Shown: one piece after another, positions 1 to 5,501 of the stretch
Layout of the letters: each line of letters starts with the position of its first letter
How positions within the stretch are numbered: the first letter of the stretch is position 1
Assembly (NCBI GenBank): GCA_035255945.1
Contig: DATEZA010000209.1
Span: 1-7,689, forward strand
Length of the DNA: 7,689 nucleotides
Origin: JAJPHC01 sp035255945
GTDB lineage: Bacteria; Acidobacteriota; Thermoanaerobaculia; Gp7-AA8
Reading direction: 5' to 3'
The notes under the pieces: generated by a model
Database searches by the model: none
What the model was told of the DNA's origin: nothing
The model's input: only the letters and a program-made list of their open reading frames with translations
Translations under genes and position numbers: made by a program

Positions 1-152
1 TGCGCGACCGCCAGCGCGAGCGCGTCGAACAGCTCGAATCGCTCGCCGGTGAAGATCGTGCCGACATAACGCTGCGCGGTGCTGAAGACGGCGAGCAGCA
101 TCCACGCGGTGACGATGATCGCCGGCATGAGCCAGCGCGGACGCGATGTCAT
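1..152 (-). CDS. N-terminal fragment of a membrane protein, probably a LytS/YehU-type sensor histidine kinase (partial)
   Basis: Reading the minus strand from an ATG at 152-150 gives 50 residues that run off the left edge of the window. The peptide opens MTSRPRWLMPAIIVTAWMLL, a short basic head followed by a hydrophobic membrane segment (about residues 8-24). Then come an AQRYVGTIFTG stretch and the start of a second hydrophobic segment. This spacing of a first TM helix, a short loop with an aromatic, and then an amphipathic run into a second helix resembles the N-terminus of LytS/YehU-family histidine kinases, whose catalytic HisKA_7TM/His_kinase domains would lie outside the window. No Shine-Dalgarno sequence precedes the ATG; instead a TATAGT hexamer sits exactly 6 nt upstream. 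A second ATG at 128-126 is possible but would remove the basic head. That a membrane protein is coded here is fairly likely; the kinase assignment is tentative because no catalytic motif is visible. Confidence 0.5.
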   Translation of the reverse strand, partial: MTSRPRWLMPAIIVTAWMLLAVFSTAQRYVGTIFTGERFELFDALALAVA

Positions 153-158
153 GCAGCG

Positions 159-164
159 ACTATA
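159..164 (-). promoter_or_regulatory. Candidate -10 box for a leaderless transcript of the leftmost gene
   Basis: On the minus strand the hexamer TATAGT is followed by CGCTGC and then the ATG at 152. A TAnnnT box six bases before the start codon is the known signature of leaderless transcription in several bacterial phyla. No Shine-Dalgarno sequence and no clear -35 box are visible. The 153-288 region between this gene and the TPR gene otherwise shows only the TPR ribosome binding site at 274-280. Confidence 0.35.
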
Positions 165-288
165 CGGTCATTTCTGATTCGACCCTGCGATCCGGCGGCT
201 GGTCACGTGCGGCAGTCGGCTCATCACATCGCTCTCCCGTTTTCGCCGCGCGCGAGCGGACGATCGTTGCGAAAAGGAGGACAGATCG

Positions 289-930
289 ATGCGTTCGAAA
301 GGGTTGCTGTTTGCGATGCTGCTGCTGACCGCTTCGTCGTTGTTCGGATCGCGCGGGACGTCGATGCCGCCGGCCGATCCGAAGAATGAAGCGCTCAATT
401 CATACAACGACGGATTGCGTTATCGCGATCGCGCCTGGAATTACGAGAAGGAGCTCGCCGCGACGACGGATGCGGCGAAGCGCGCCAAGCTCGAGGAGCA
501 GATCCGCAAGACGTACGCGGCCGAGGTGCGCTGTCAGCGCGCGGCGATCAAGAACAATCCGCAATTGTTCCAGGCGTACAGCGAGCTCGGTTACGCGCTG
601 CGCAAGAGCGGCGATTATCCGGGCGCGCTGGAGGCGTACGACAAGGCGCTCTCGCTGATGCCCAACTACGCCGAGGCGATCGAATACCGCGGCGAAGCAT
701 TCCTCGGGCTCGATCGCGTCGCCGACGCGCGCGAGGCGTACCTGCTGCTCTTCAACGGCGGCGATAAGAACAATGCGGGACTGCTCGCCGCCGCGATGTC
801 GAAGTGGGTCGGTGCGCATCGCGCGAGTCCGGGCAGCGTGCCGTCGCAGACGATCGATGAGTTCGCGGCGTGGCTCACGCAGCGGAAGGAGATCAGTCAC
901 GAGACGGCTGCCGGAGGGTCGTGGCGCTGA
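289..930 (+). CDS. Exported tetratricopeptide-repeat (TPR) protein
   Basis: This 213-residue protein has a signal peptide or lipid-free anchor at residues 2-25 (basic MRSK head, LLFAMLLLTASSLF core). Residues 31-82 form a charged helical region. At least two TPR units follow: residues about 78-125 include FQAYSELGYALRKSGDYPGA and then LEAYDKALSLMPNYAEA, continuing into IEYRGEAFLGLDRVADAREA near residues 131-150. The pattern of small and large residues (G-Y-AL, P at repeat ends) is classic TPR. TPRs are protein-binding scaffolds, so it probably holds a partner in the periplasm. The start is well supported: AAGGAGG at 274-280 sits 8 nt before the ATG. Its TGA (928-930) shares a base with the ATG of the next gene, a di-heme oxidase, so the two are almost certainly co-expressed. 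The only cysteine, C82, rules out a CxxC or haem site. The TPR call is confident; the specific role is unknown. Confidence 0.85.
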   Translation: MRSKGLLFAMLLLTASSLFGSRGTSMPPADPKNEALNSYNDGLRYRDRAWNYEKELAATTDAAKRAKLEEQIRKTYAAEVRCQRAAIKNNPQLFQAYSELGYALRKSGDYPGALEAYDKALSLMPNYAEAIEYRGEAFLGLDRVADAREAYLLLFNGGDKNNAGLLAAAMSKWVGAHRASPGSVPSQTIDEFAAWLTQRKEISHETAAGGSWR

Positions 931-1877
931 TGCTCGCCGCGCTGTTGTTTGCGGCGCATGTCGCGCATCTGCTGCCGCGATGGACGTCCGTCGTGCCGCT
1001 GCCGATCGGATATGCGCCGCCGCCGGCGCCGTCATCGAATCCACTGACCGCGGCGAAGATCGAGCTCGGACGTCATTTGTTTTACGAGAAGCGGCTGTCG
1101 GCGAACGGCACGCAGAGCTGCGGCTCGTGTCATCAGCAGCGCTTCGCGTTCTGCGATGGACGCCGGCACGCGATCGGTTCGACGGGGATGGAGCACCATC
1201 GCAACACGATGAGCCTCGTGAACGTCGCGTACCGGCGGTCGCTGACGTGGTCGAATCGCAGCGTCGTTTCGCTCGAGCAGCAGGCGCTGATTCCGCTGAC
1301 GAACGAGCATCCGGTCGAGATGGGGATGAAGGGCCGCCTCGACGAGTTGCCGCGGCGGCTGCGCGATGACGCGGAGTACCGGCGGATGTTCGCCGCTGCG
1401 TTTCCGGGCGAGGCGATCACGGTGGCGAATATCGCGAAGGCGATCGCGTCGTTCGAGCGCTCGATCGTGTCGGCGGATTCGCCGTACGACCGGCTGGTGC
1501 ATCGCGGCGATGTGCATGCACTGTCAGATGAGGCGTGGCGCGGCCGGCAGATTTTTTTCGCGAAGTGCGGCGGATGTCATGGCGGTGCCGACTTCGCGAC
1601 GCCGGCGTCGGGTCCGGTGTTCCGCCGCAATCGCGTGACGCGCGGAACGTTTCGCGTGCCGGCACTGCGCAATGTCGCGCTGACCGCGCCGTACATGCAC
1701 GACGGGAGCATCGCAACGCTCGACGAGGTGGTCGCGCGCTACGGCCGCGTGCGCGGCCTCGGGGCGGAGGAGCAACACGCGGTAGTCGCGTTTCTGGTGA
1801 GCCTGACCGATGAGAGTGTGACGACCAATCCGCGGTGGAGCGATCCGGCAGGCAAAGTGGGTGGTCGATCCGAATGA
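930..1877 (+). CDS. Di-heme c-type oxidase of the MauG/MbnH (bacterial cytochrome c peroxidase) family
   Basis: From the ATG at 930 the product has 315 residues, typical for the family, with an N-terminal hydrophobic export segment (residues 1-16). Two haem c sites are visible: C64-G-S-C-H68 and C213-G-G-C-H217. Aligned by eye with Pseudomonas CcpA, W107 (in LTWSNR) matches the inter-haem Trp, E130 (in HPVEMG) the active-site Glu, and PYMHDG (254-259) the usual PYFHDG. Where CcpA has the haem-ligating Met (AVETMGRIQ), this protein has Y271 (VVARYGRVR), as in MauG. The GRHLFYEKRLSANGTQSC and EHPVEMG stretches resemble the MXAN_0977/MbnH branch, whose studied member oxidises a tryptophan of its partner MbnP. 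I therefore infer a periplasmic protein-oxidising enzyme rather than a plain peroxidase. The start is chosen from the TGATG overlap with the TPR gene and GGAGGG at 913-918; a GTG at 921 or an ATG at 870 is also in frame. The C-terminal loop after Y271 looks short. Confidence 0.9.
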   Translation: MLAALLFAAHVAHLLPRWTSVVPLPIGYAPPPAPSSNPLTAAKIELGRHLFYEKRLSANGTQSCGSCHQQRFAFCDGRRHAIGSTGMEHHRNTMSLVNVAYRRSLTWSNRSVVSLEQQALIPLTNEHPVEMGMKGRLDELPRRLRDDAEYRRMFAAAFPGEAITVANIAKAIASFERSIVSADSPYDRLVHRGDVHALSDEAWRGRQIFFAKCGGCHGGADFATPASGPVFRRNRVTRGTFRVPALRNVALTAPYMHDGSIATLDEVVARYGRVRGLGAEEQHAVVAFLVSLTDESVTTNPRWSDPAGKVGGRSE

Positions 1878-1898
1878 GGCGGAGCGGAGGCCATCAAT

Positions 1899-2003
1899 GG
1901 TGTAGGACAAGCTCTCAGCTTGTCCCGGACAAGCTGAGAGCTTGTCCTACACCGCTTGTCTCGGACACGCTGTCCCGGACAAGCTGAGAGCTTGTCCTAC
2001 ACC
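1899..2003. repeat. REP/BIME-like palindromic repeat with three copies of a 27-nt unit
   Basis: A 27-nt unit at 1899-1925 is followed, after a single C, by its exact reverse complement at 1927-1953. A third copy, in the same orientation as the second, lies at 1977-2003 after a degenerate 23-nt spacer. Each unit is itself a hairpin: GGACAAGCT, a 3-nt loop, then AGCTTGTCC, preceded by GTAG at its foot (1902-1905 in the first copy). A GTAG or GGAG tetranucleotide at the foot of a short hairpin, in inverted pairs, is the hallmark of REP sequences mobilised by RAYT (TnpA_REP) transposases. No RAYT gene is in the window. It lies between the convergent di-heme and VKOR-like genes, where the hairpins could also stop transcription from both sides, though there is no T-tract. 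The repeat structure is certain; the RAYT link is inference. Confidence 0.9.
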
Positions 2004-2463
2004 ACCGCAATGCCAGCGGCAGCATCGCGAACGTTGCGCCGGCGGCGATGAGGCACCAGATGCAGAACGCGCGGTACTTCGTCCACTGATCGCGGGTCAG
2101 GCGGGCGGCGTTGGCGACATCGAACAGCACCTTCGCGATGAGCGCGCGCTGCAGCCATGGCGAGCGATCGCGGCCGCCGATCGCGGCGAGCCCCATGGTC
2201 ATCGCGTAACTGCCGAGGCCGAGGATGGCGTCGGGGGTGGCGAACCGGGAGTAGGCCTCGTCCGAGGCGTCGACGCGATCGGCATCGAACCATTTCGACG
2301 GGACATCGGGGAGGTGACGAATCACGCCGGTTTGATAGAGCGCGATGAGTCCCATCGATGCCGAGGCGAGTGCGGAGAGCGCGATGATGCCGCGGCGTTT
2401 GCGCAGGGCGGGATCGTCGCTGTTACGAAGTTCTTCGCTGAGCTGGCGCGGGTTCGTGGTCAT
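1915..2463 (-). CDS. Vitamin K epoxide reductase (VKOR)-family membrane protein with a repeat-derived C-terminus
   Basis: The 182-residue protein begins with a polar head. A TM segment follows (about residues 26-46), ending in ALYQTGVIRHLPDVP, then an extracytoplasmic loop (VDASDEAYSRFATPDA, 64-79), a second TM segment (80-96) and a C-terminal helix pair around FCIWCLIAAGATFAMLPLAL (133-152). The C134-I-W-C137 pair matches the VKOR redox motif at the start of a TM helix. The family usually passes electrons from loop cysteines through CxxC to a quinone to support disulfide formation. The two loop cysteines are absent here, as I recall for an environmental subgroup with the same ALYQTG and SDEAY signatures, so the substrate is unclear. 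Residues 155-182 are encoded entirely by the palindromic repeat at 1899-2003, an odd, probably recent tail. The ATG at 2463 has no clear ribosome binding site and lies 14 bp from the divergent DUF4097 gene. Confidence 0.8.
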   Translation of the reverse strand: MTTNPRQLSEELRNSDDPALRKRRGIIALSALASASMGLIALYQTGVIRHLPDVPSKWFDADRVDASDEAYSRFATPDAILGLGSYAMTMGLAAIGGRDRSPWLQRALIAKVLFDVANAARLTRDQWTKYRAFCIWCLIAAGATFAMLPLALRWCRTSSQLVRDSVSETSGVGQALSLSGTS

Positions 2464-2465
2464 GC

Positions 2466-2472
2466 TAAGTTA
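2466..2472. promoter_or_regulatory. Candidate shared -10 palindrome (TAAGTTA) between divergent starts
   Basis: Only 14 bp (2464-2477) separate the two divergent ATG codons. They contain TAAGTTA, which reads TAAGTT on the plus strand with exactly 6 nt to the ATG at 2478, and TAACTT on the minus strand with 3 nt to the ATG at 2463. This fits a TAnnnT leaderless -10 for the plus gene and less well for the minus gene. Neither start has a good Shine-Dalgarno sequence; TAGGG at 2471-2475 is too close to the plus ATG. No -35 element was recognised inside either gene. Confidence 0.35.
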
Positions 2473-2477
2473 GGGCC

Positions 2478-3095
2478 ATGCTGAACGCCATCCTCGCACT
2501 CGCAATGTTTTCGTCGACGGCCACGCGCACCGCGAACGCCCCCGCGAGCGGGATCACGAAGGTGGTGATTATCGGACGCGCCGGCTCGCTCGACGTGAAA
2601 GGGCAGAGCGGCGCGACGGAGATCCGCGCGAAAGGGGAAGCCGAGGCGTCGTCGGAAGATGTGCTGAAGAAGATGCAGCTCGTCGCGACGCGCAGTGGCT
2701 CGACGCTGACCATCGAGGCGCAGATCCCCGAGGATTCGTCGTGGCTCGGCTCCTCGCCGACGATGGGCTTCGAGGTGACGGTGCCGAAAGGTGTCGCGGT
2801 CTCGATCAAGGACGGCAGCGGATCGCTGACCGTGAAAGATGTCGGCGAGCTCGACATCGATGACGGTTCGGGATCGATCGATATCGACGGCGTGACCGGC
2901 AACGTGCGCATCAGCGACGGCTCGGGCGGCATCGAGATCGAGAAGGTGAACGGCAACGTGACGATCACCGACGACGGCTCCGGCTCGCTCGACGTGAAGG
3001 ACATTCACGGCGACTTCACGGTGCAGCACAAGGGAAGCGGGCAGGTGACGTACGAGCGGGTGAGCGGGAAAGTGTCAGTTCCCAAGAATCGCTAG
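2478..3095 (+). CDS. Exported DUF4097 / putative-adhesin-type beta-repeat protein
   Basis: This 205-residue protein has a short N-terminal hydrophobic export signal (residues 1-15, MLNAILALAMFSS) without basic residues. A beta-rich region follows (about 27-104), then a regular repeat. The tetrapeptide DGSG recurs at residues 112, 129, 147 and 166, with KGSG at 185, so the period is 17-19 residues. Each turn reads like GSGSLTVKDVGELDID, alternating hydrophobic and charged residues with a Gly-rich turn. This is the short parallel beta-helix architecture of DUF4097/DUF2807 'putative adhesin' domains, which are surface or periplasmic proteins with no established biochemical role. The chain is short for the group but looks complete, ending in a basic VPKNR tail. 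Its last 21 bp overlap the end of the convergent HAD gene. A TAAGTT box 6 nt before the ATG and the poor ribosome site suggest a leaderless start. Confidence 0.8.
   Translation: MLNAILALAMFSSTATRTANAPASGITKVVIIGRAGSLDVKGQSGATEIRAKGEAEASSEDVLKKMQLVATRSGSTLTIEAQIPEDSSWLGSSPTMGFEVTVPKGVAVSIKDGSGSLTVKDVGELDIDDGSGSIDIDGVTGNVRISDGSGGIEIEKVNGNVTITDDGSGSLDVKDIHGDFTVQHKGSGQVTYERVSGKVSVPKNR
3075..3095. other. Tail-to-tail overlap of two convergent genes
   Basis: The DUF4097 gene ends with TAG at 3093-3095 on the plus strand, and the HAD gene ends with TGA at 3077-3075 on the minus strand. These 21 bp therefore code for the last residues of both proteins (plus frame SVPKNR, minus frame LLAILGN). No intrinsic terminator separates them, so each transcript should be antisense to the other's 3' end. 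Confidence 0.85.
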
Positions 3096-3767
3096 CAGCA
3101 ATTCGTCGAGCGCTTCCGCGCTTTCGAAGAAGTGCTGCGGGTTCTCCGCGCGCAGGCGATCTGCTGATGTTTTTCCCGAGGCGACGGCGATCGTCGTGGC
3201 GTCGTGGGGAACGCCGCAGCGGACGTCGTAGATCGAGTCGCCGATGATCACCACGTCGCGTCCGCTGAATCGATAGCCGTCGATCTGCGACGCGCGCTCG
3301 ACGGCGATCGGCGGGAGCTCTTCGCGTTTCGCGGAGTCGCTGCCGAATGCGCCGAAGGGGAAGTAGTGATTGAGCTGCGCGCCGCCGAGCTTGAGCCGCG
3401 CGCCGGGCTCGATGTTGCCGGTGAGGAGCGCGAGCGTGACGTGCTCGATGTCTTTTAGTGCATTGAGCAAAGGAACGATCCCAGGCAGCGATTCGACGCG
3501 ATCGGGCGTGGCGTTCTTTGCCAGATCCACGAGGTAGAGCGACCAGAGTTGCGGGAGGCGCGTGTCGATGTCGTCGTCGCGCCAGCCGGCGTCGCGCAGG
3601 ATCATGAAGGCGATCTGCGGGTCGGTGCGGCCGGAGAAGTCGTAGCGGGAGAGGTCGTCGCGGTAGTCGAAGGTCTGCTCGAGTGCGGAGCCGAACGCGT
3701 GGCGCGCTGCGCCGTGGTCGGTGAGGAGCGTGCCGTCGATGTCGAAGAGGACGAGGCGTCGTCGCAA
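3075..3767 (-). CDS. HAD-superfamily phosphatase, phosphoglycolate-phosphatase-like
   Basis: The 230-residue protein shows all the HAD landmarks. Motif I is LVLFDIDGTLL with nucleophile D9 and acid/base D11. A helical cap spans about residues 17-90. Motif II is LALLTGN with T116, a lysine or arginine of motif III lies around residues 126-148 (LKLGGA, AKREE), and motif IV is VVIIGDSIYDV with D177 and D181 for Mg2+. Length, cap position and the LPGIVPLLNAL and TIAVASGKTS stretches match Gph-like cytosolic phosphatases. The substrate cannot be read from sequence, and phosphoglycolate is only the commonest in the group. The start is a TTG at 3767-3765: an in-frame stop (TAG, 3779-3777) lies just upstream and motif I begins at residue 9, so no later start fits. 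There is no Shine-Dalgarno sequence, but TAGACT lies 6 nt before the TTG. It follows the HupE-like gene by 25 bp. Confidence 0.9.
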   Translation of the reverse strand: MRRRLVLFDIDGTLLTDHGAARHAFGSALEQTFDYRDDLSRYDFSGRTDPQIAFMILRDAGWRDDDIDTRLPQLWSLYLVDLAKNATPDRVESLPGIVPLLNALKDIEHVTLALLTGNIEPGARLKLGGAQLNHYFPFGAFGSDSAKREELPPIAVERASQIDGYRFSGRDVVIIGDSIYDVRCGVPHDATTIAVASGKTSADRLRAENPQHFFESAEALDELLLAILGN

Positions 3768-3773
3768 GGGGCC

Positions 3774-3779
3774 AGTCTA
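3774..3779 (-). promoter_or_regulatory. Candidate leaderless -10 box of the HAD gene
   Basis: The minus strand reads TAGACT, then GGCCCC, then the TTG start. This is the same TAnnnT plus six-base spacing seen before the genes starting at 152 and 2478. The box would let the phosphatase gene be expressed independently of the upstream HupE-like gene. There is no visible -35 box, so this rests on spacing alone. Confidence 0.3.
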
Positions 3780-3792
3780 GCGCCGACCGGCA

Positions 3793-4752
3793 TCACAGCA
3801 GCCGCTGCACCGTCCAGAAGATCCCCGTCGCGGCGATGGCCGCCGAGGCCGGCACGACGAAGCGCGGGCGGTACCACGGCTTCGTCCGCGCCCAGGCCGC
3901 GATCAGCACGAACGCGGTCGCGATGACCGCGAGCTGTCCGAGCTCGACGCCGACATTGAACGTGACGAGCGCGGTGAGGAACTCCGATCGCGGCAGGCCG
4001 AGCTCCTTGAGCACGCCCGCGAAGCCCATGCCGTGCAGGAGTCCGAATGCGAAGACGATCGCGACGCGCCATGGTTTGAGCTGCGAGGTGGTGATGTTCT
4101 CGATCGCGACGTATGCAATCGACAGCGCGATCATCGGCTCGACGATGCGCGGCGACACCGACACCAGTCCGTAAATCGTGAGGCCGAGGGTGATCGAGTG
4201 GGCGATGGTGAAGGCGGTGACCTGCGTCAGCACCGGACGCAATTTCGTCGACAGCAGGAAGATGCCGAGGACGAAGAGGATGTGATCGAGTCCGCCGGGA
4301 ACGATGTGCGTAAAGCCGAGTTTCAGGTATTGCTTCACGACATCCATCCGCGACGGCGGAAGTAAATCCGCGGAGAGCGGGAACGGTGACGAGGTGGTGT
4401 CGCCGTCGAGCCACTGCTGGCGCGGACCGATGGTCAGCGCGTAGTAACTGAAGGTGAGCGGCCAGCGCCAGGTGAATGGGCCGGCGTTGCGGGGGATGTC
4501 GCCGTGAAAGCGGATGGTGCCGTCCGGCAGCCGAATCACCTCCGGCTTCACCCGCACTCCACCGAACCGGATCTCCGCCGCCTCGGACAGATTCGCGCCG
4601 CGCACCAGCGGCGATTTCGTGACCACGTCGACGTCGTATGTGTGATCGCGATTGAAGCGCGCGGTGACCTGCGTCGTGCCGATCTCGTGTGCGAGAAGCG
4701 GCGTCGCAACGAGCAGCGCGAGCGTCAGCGCTCGAACGTGAGCGATGCCCAC
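3793..4752 (-). CDS. HupE/UreJ-family membrane protein with a periplasmic N-terminal domain
   Basis: From the GTG at 4752 the product has 319 residues. A signal peptide (1-21) ends LLVATPLLA and would leave H22-E23 at the mature N-terminus. A soluble beta-type domain follows (about 25-125). Then come about six membrane helices opening with GFTHIVPGGLDHILFVLGIF (146-165), the signature of the HupE_UreJ_2 group. Polar membrane residues that could bind metal are H149, D156, H157, H185, E205, E218, H240 (in LLHGMGFAG) and E270 (in NVGVELGQ). Relatives include nickel permeases such as HupE and UreJ, while members of this longer group are uncharacterised. I infer metal handling, with copper, nickel or cobalt all possible. 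The start is chosen because GGGAG lies 5 nt before the GTG; a TTG at 4764 lies upstream. The gene overlaps the end of the DUF4198 gene by 28 bp, so the two are probably co-translated. Confidence 0.85.
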   Translation of the reverse strand: MGIAHVRALTLALLVATPLLAHEIGTTQVTARFNRDHTYDVDVVTKSPLVRGANLSEAAEIRFGGVRVKPEVIRLPDGTIRFHGDIPRNAGPFTWRWPLTFSYYALTIGPRQQWLDGDTTSSPFPLSADLLPPSRMDVVKQYLKLGFTHIVPGGLDHILFVLGIFLLSTKLRPVLTQVTAFTIAHSITLGLTIYGLVSVSPRIVEPMIALSIAYVAIENITTSQLKPWRVAIVFAFGLLHGMGFAGVLKELGLPRSEFLTALVTFNVGVELGQLAVIATAFVLIAAWARTKPWYRPRFVVPASAAIAATGIFWTVQRLL

Positions 4753-5501
4753 AGGCTCTCCCAATCAGCGTTCGTCCCCGCAGGTGCCGGCACCATCTGC
4801 ACCGACTTTATCAGCCAGACGCCGTTCTTCGGGAGGTTGAGGGTGACGCGTCCGTTTTTGTCGCTGCGTATGCGGATGCGCGCGGATGCGTCGTCGCGAT
4901 GCAGCGCGGTGACGAGCGCGCCGGCGAGCGGCTTGCCTTCGAACATGAGCCGCACGCGGAGCGGCGTGCCGGCGCACGGATTGGTTTCGGGGATGATCTC
5001 GAAGCGATAGTTAAAGGATTGAGTCGCCGGTTGCCAGTTGGCGGTTGCCCCGGTGTTCAGCACTGACTTTGCGAATCGGTAGAAGCGCTCGCGATCGGGC
5101 TTCGCCGTTTCGTGGCGTTGCGCGCGGATGGCGCTGATCGATTCGAGTCCTTCGTTTTTCAGGAACTCTTCGAATTTCGCGGCGTCGAGCTCGAGCGGAT
5201 TCGCCTTGCTGCGATAGCCGATGACCGCGAGTCCCGGCTGCTCGACGCGGATGTAGCCGGCGGGATCGCGATTCTCGAAGCCGATGACCTCTTTTTCTTT
5301 CGTCCCTTCACGGACGACGAAGCTGTCGATGAACTGCGCGCTGCGCGGGATCGGCTCACCGATGAACTCCTGTCCGACACGGAGCGAGGTCGAGACCATC
5401 TGGCCGACGGCGGGACGGAAGGTGGACGGCTCGATCCAGAAATCGTGGGCGCGCGCGAGGGGGGCGAGGGACGCGATGACGACGATTGCGATTCGCTTCA
5501 C
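4725..5501 (-). CDS. Periplasmic DUF4198-domain protein
   Basis: This 258-residue protein has a clear signal peptide: MKR head, hydrophobic IAIVVIASLAPLA, and cleavage after A-R-A18. The mature chain then begins H19-D-F-W-I-E-P, the conserved opening of DUF4198 proteins. Other family-like stretches are ERFYRFAKSVLNTG (138-151), a second beta domain after FEIIPETNPCAGTPLRVRL (167-185), GKPLAGALVTALHRD (189-203) and the C-terminal NGVWLIKSVQM ... ADWESLWASLTFE (226-257). DUF4198 proteins are often found beside HupE/UreJ or nickel/cobalt transporters. An N-terminal histidine, plus H130 and H201, could bind a metal ion; this is inferred. The start is a GTG at 5501-5499 with no Shine-Dalgarno sequence, though TATCTC lies 5 nt upstream. 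No alternative start keeps the signal peptide. Its 3' end overlaps the HupE-like gene. Confidence 0.85.
   Translation of the reverse strand: MKRIAIVVIASLAPLARAHDFWIEPSTFRPAVGQMVSTSLRVGQEFIGEPIPRSAQFIDSFVVREGTKEKEVIGFENRDPAGYIRVEQPGLAVIGYRSKANPLELDAAKFEEFLKNEGLESISAIRAQRHETAKPDRERFYRFAKSVLNTGATANWQPATQSFNYRFEIIPETNPCAGTPLRVRLMFEGKPLAGALVTALHRDDASARIRIRSDKNGRVTLNLPKNGVWLIKSVQMVPAPAGTNADWESLWASLTFER

Noticed and set aside
870..929. Upstream ATG start for the di-heme enzyme, adding 20 residues
   Set aside because: It would place a polar segment before the export signal and overlap the TPR gene by 61 bp without a ribosome site; the TGATG start at 930 gives a sensible signal sequence.
1899..2003. 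CRISPR array
   Set aside because: Only three repeat copies, one inverted, with 1-nt and 23-nt spacings; no regular spacers and no cas genes.
1878..2003. Intrinsic terminator for the di-heme gene
   Set aside because: Strong hairpins exist but no T-tract follows on either strand, so I describe it as a repeat with only possible terminator action.
1942..2484. A 180-codon plus-strand frame beginning in the repeat
   Set aside because: Antisense to the VKOR-like gene, which has recognisable family stretches; this frame has none.
3602..4414. A 270-codon minus-strand frame across the HupE-like/HAD junction
   Set aside because: It is a second frame of the same strand as two well-supported genes, with Arg/Ala/His-rich low-complexity composition.
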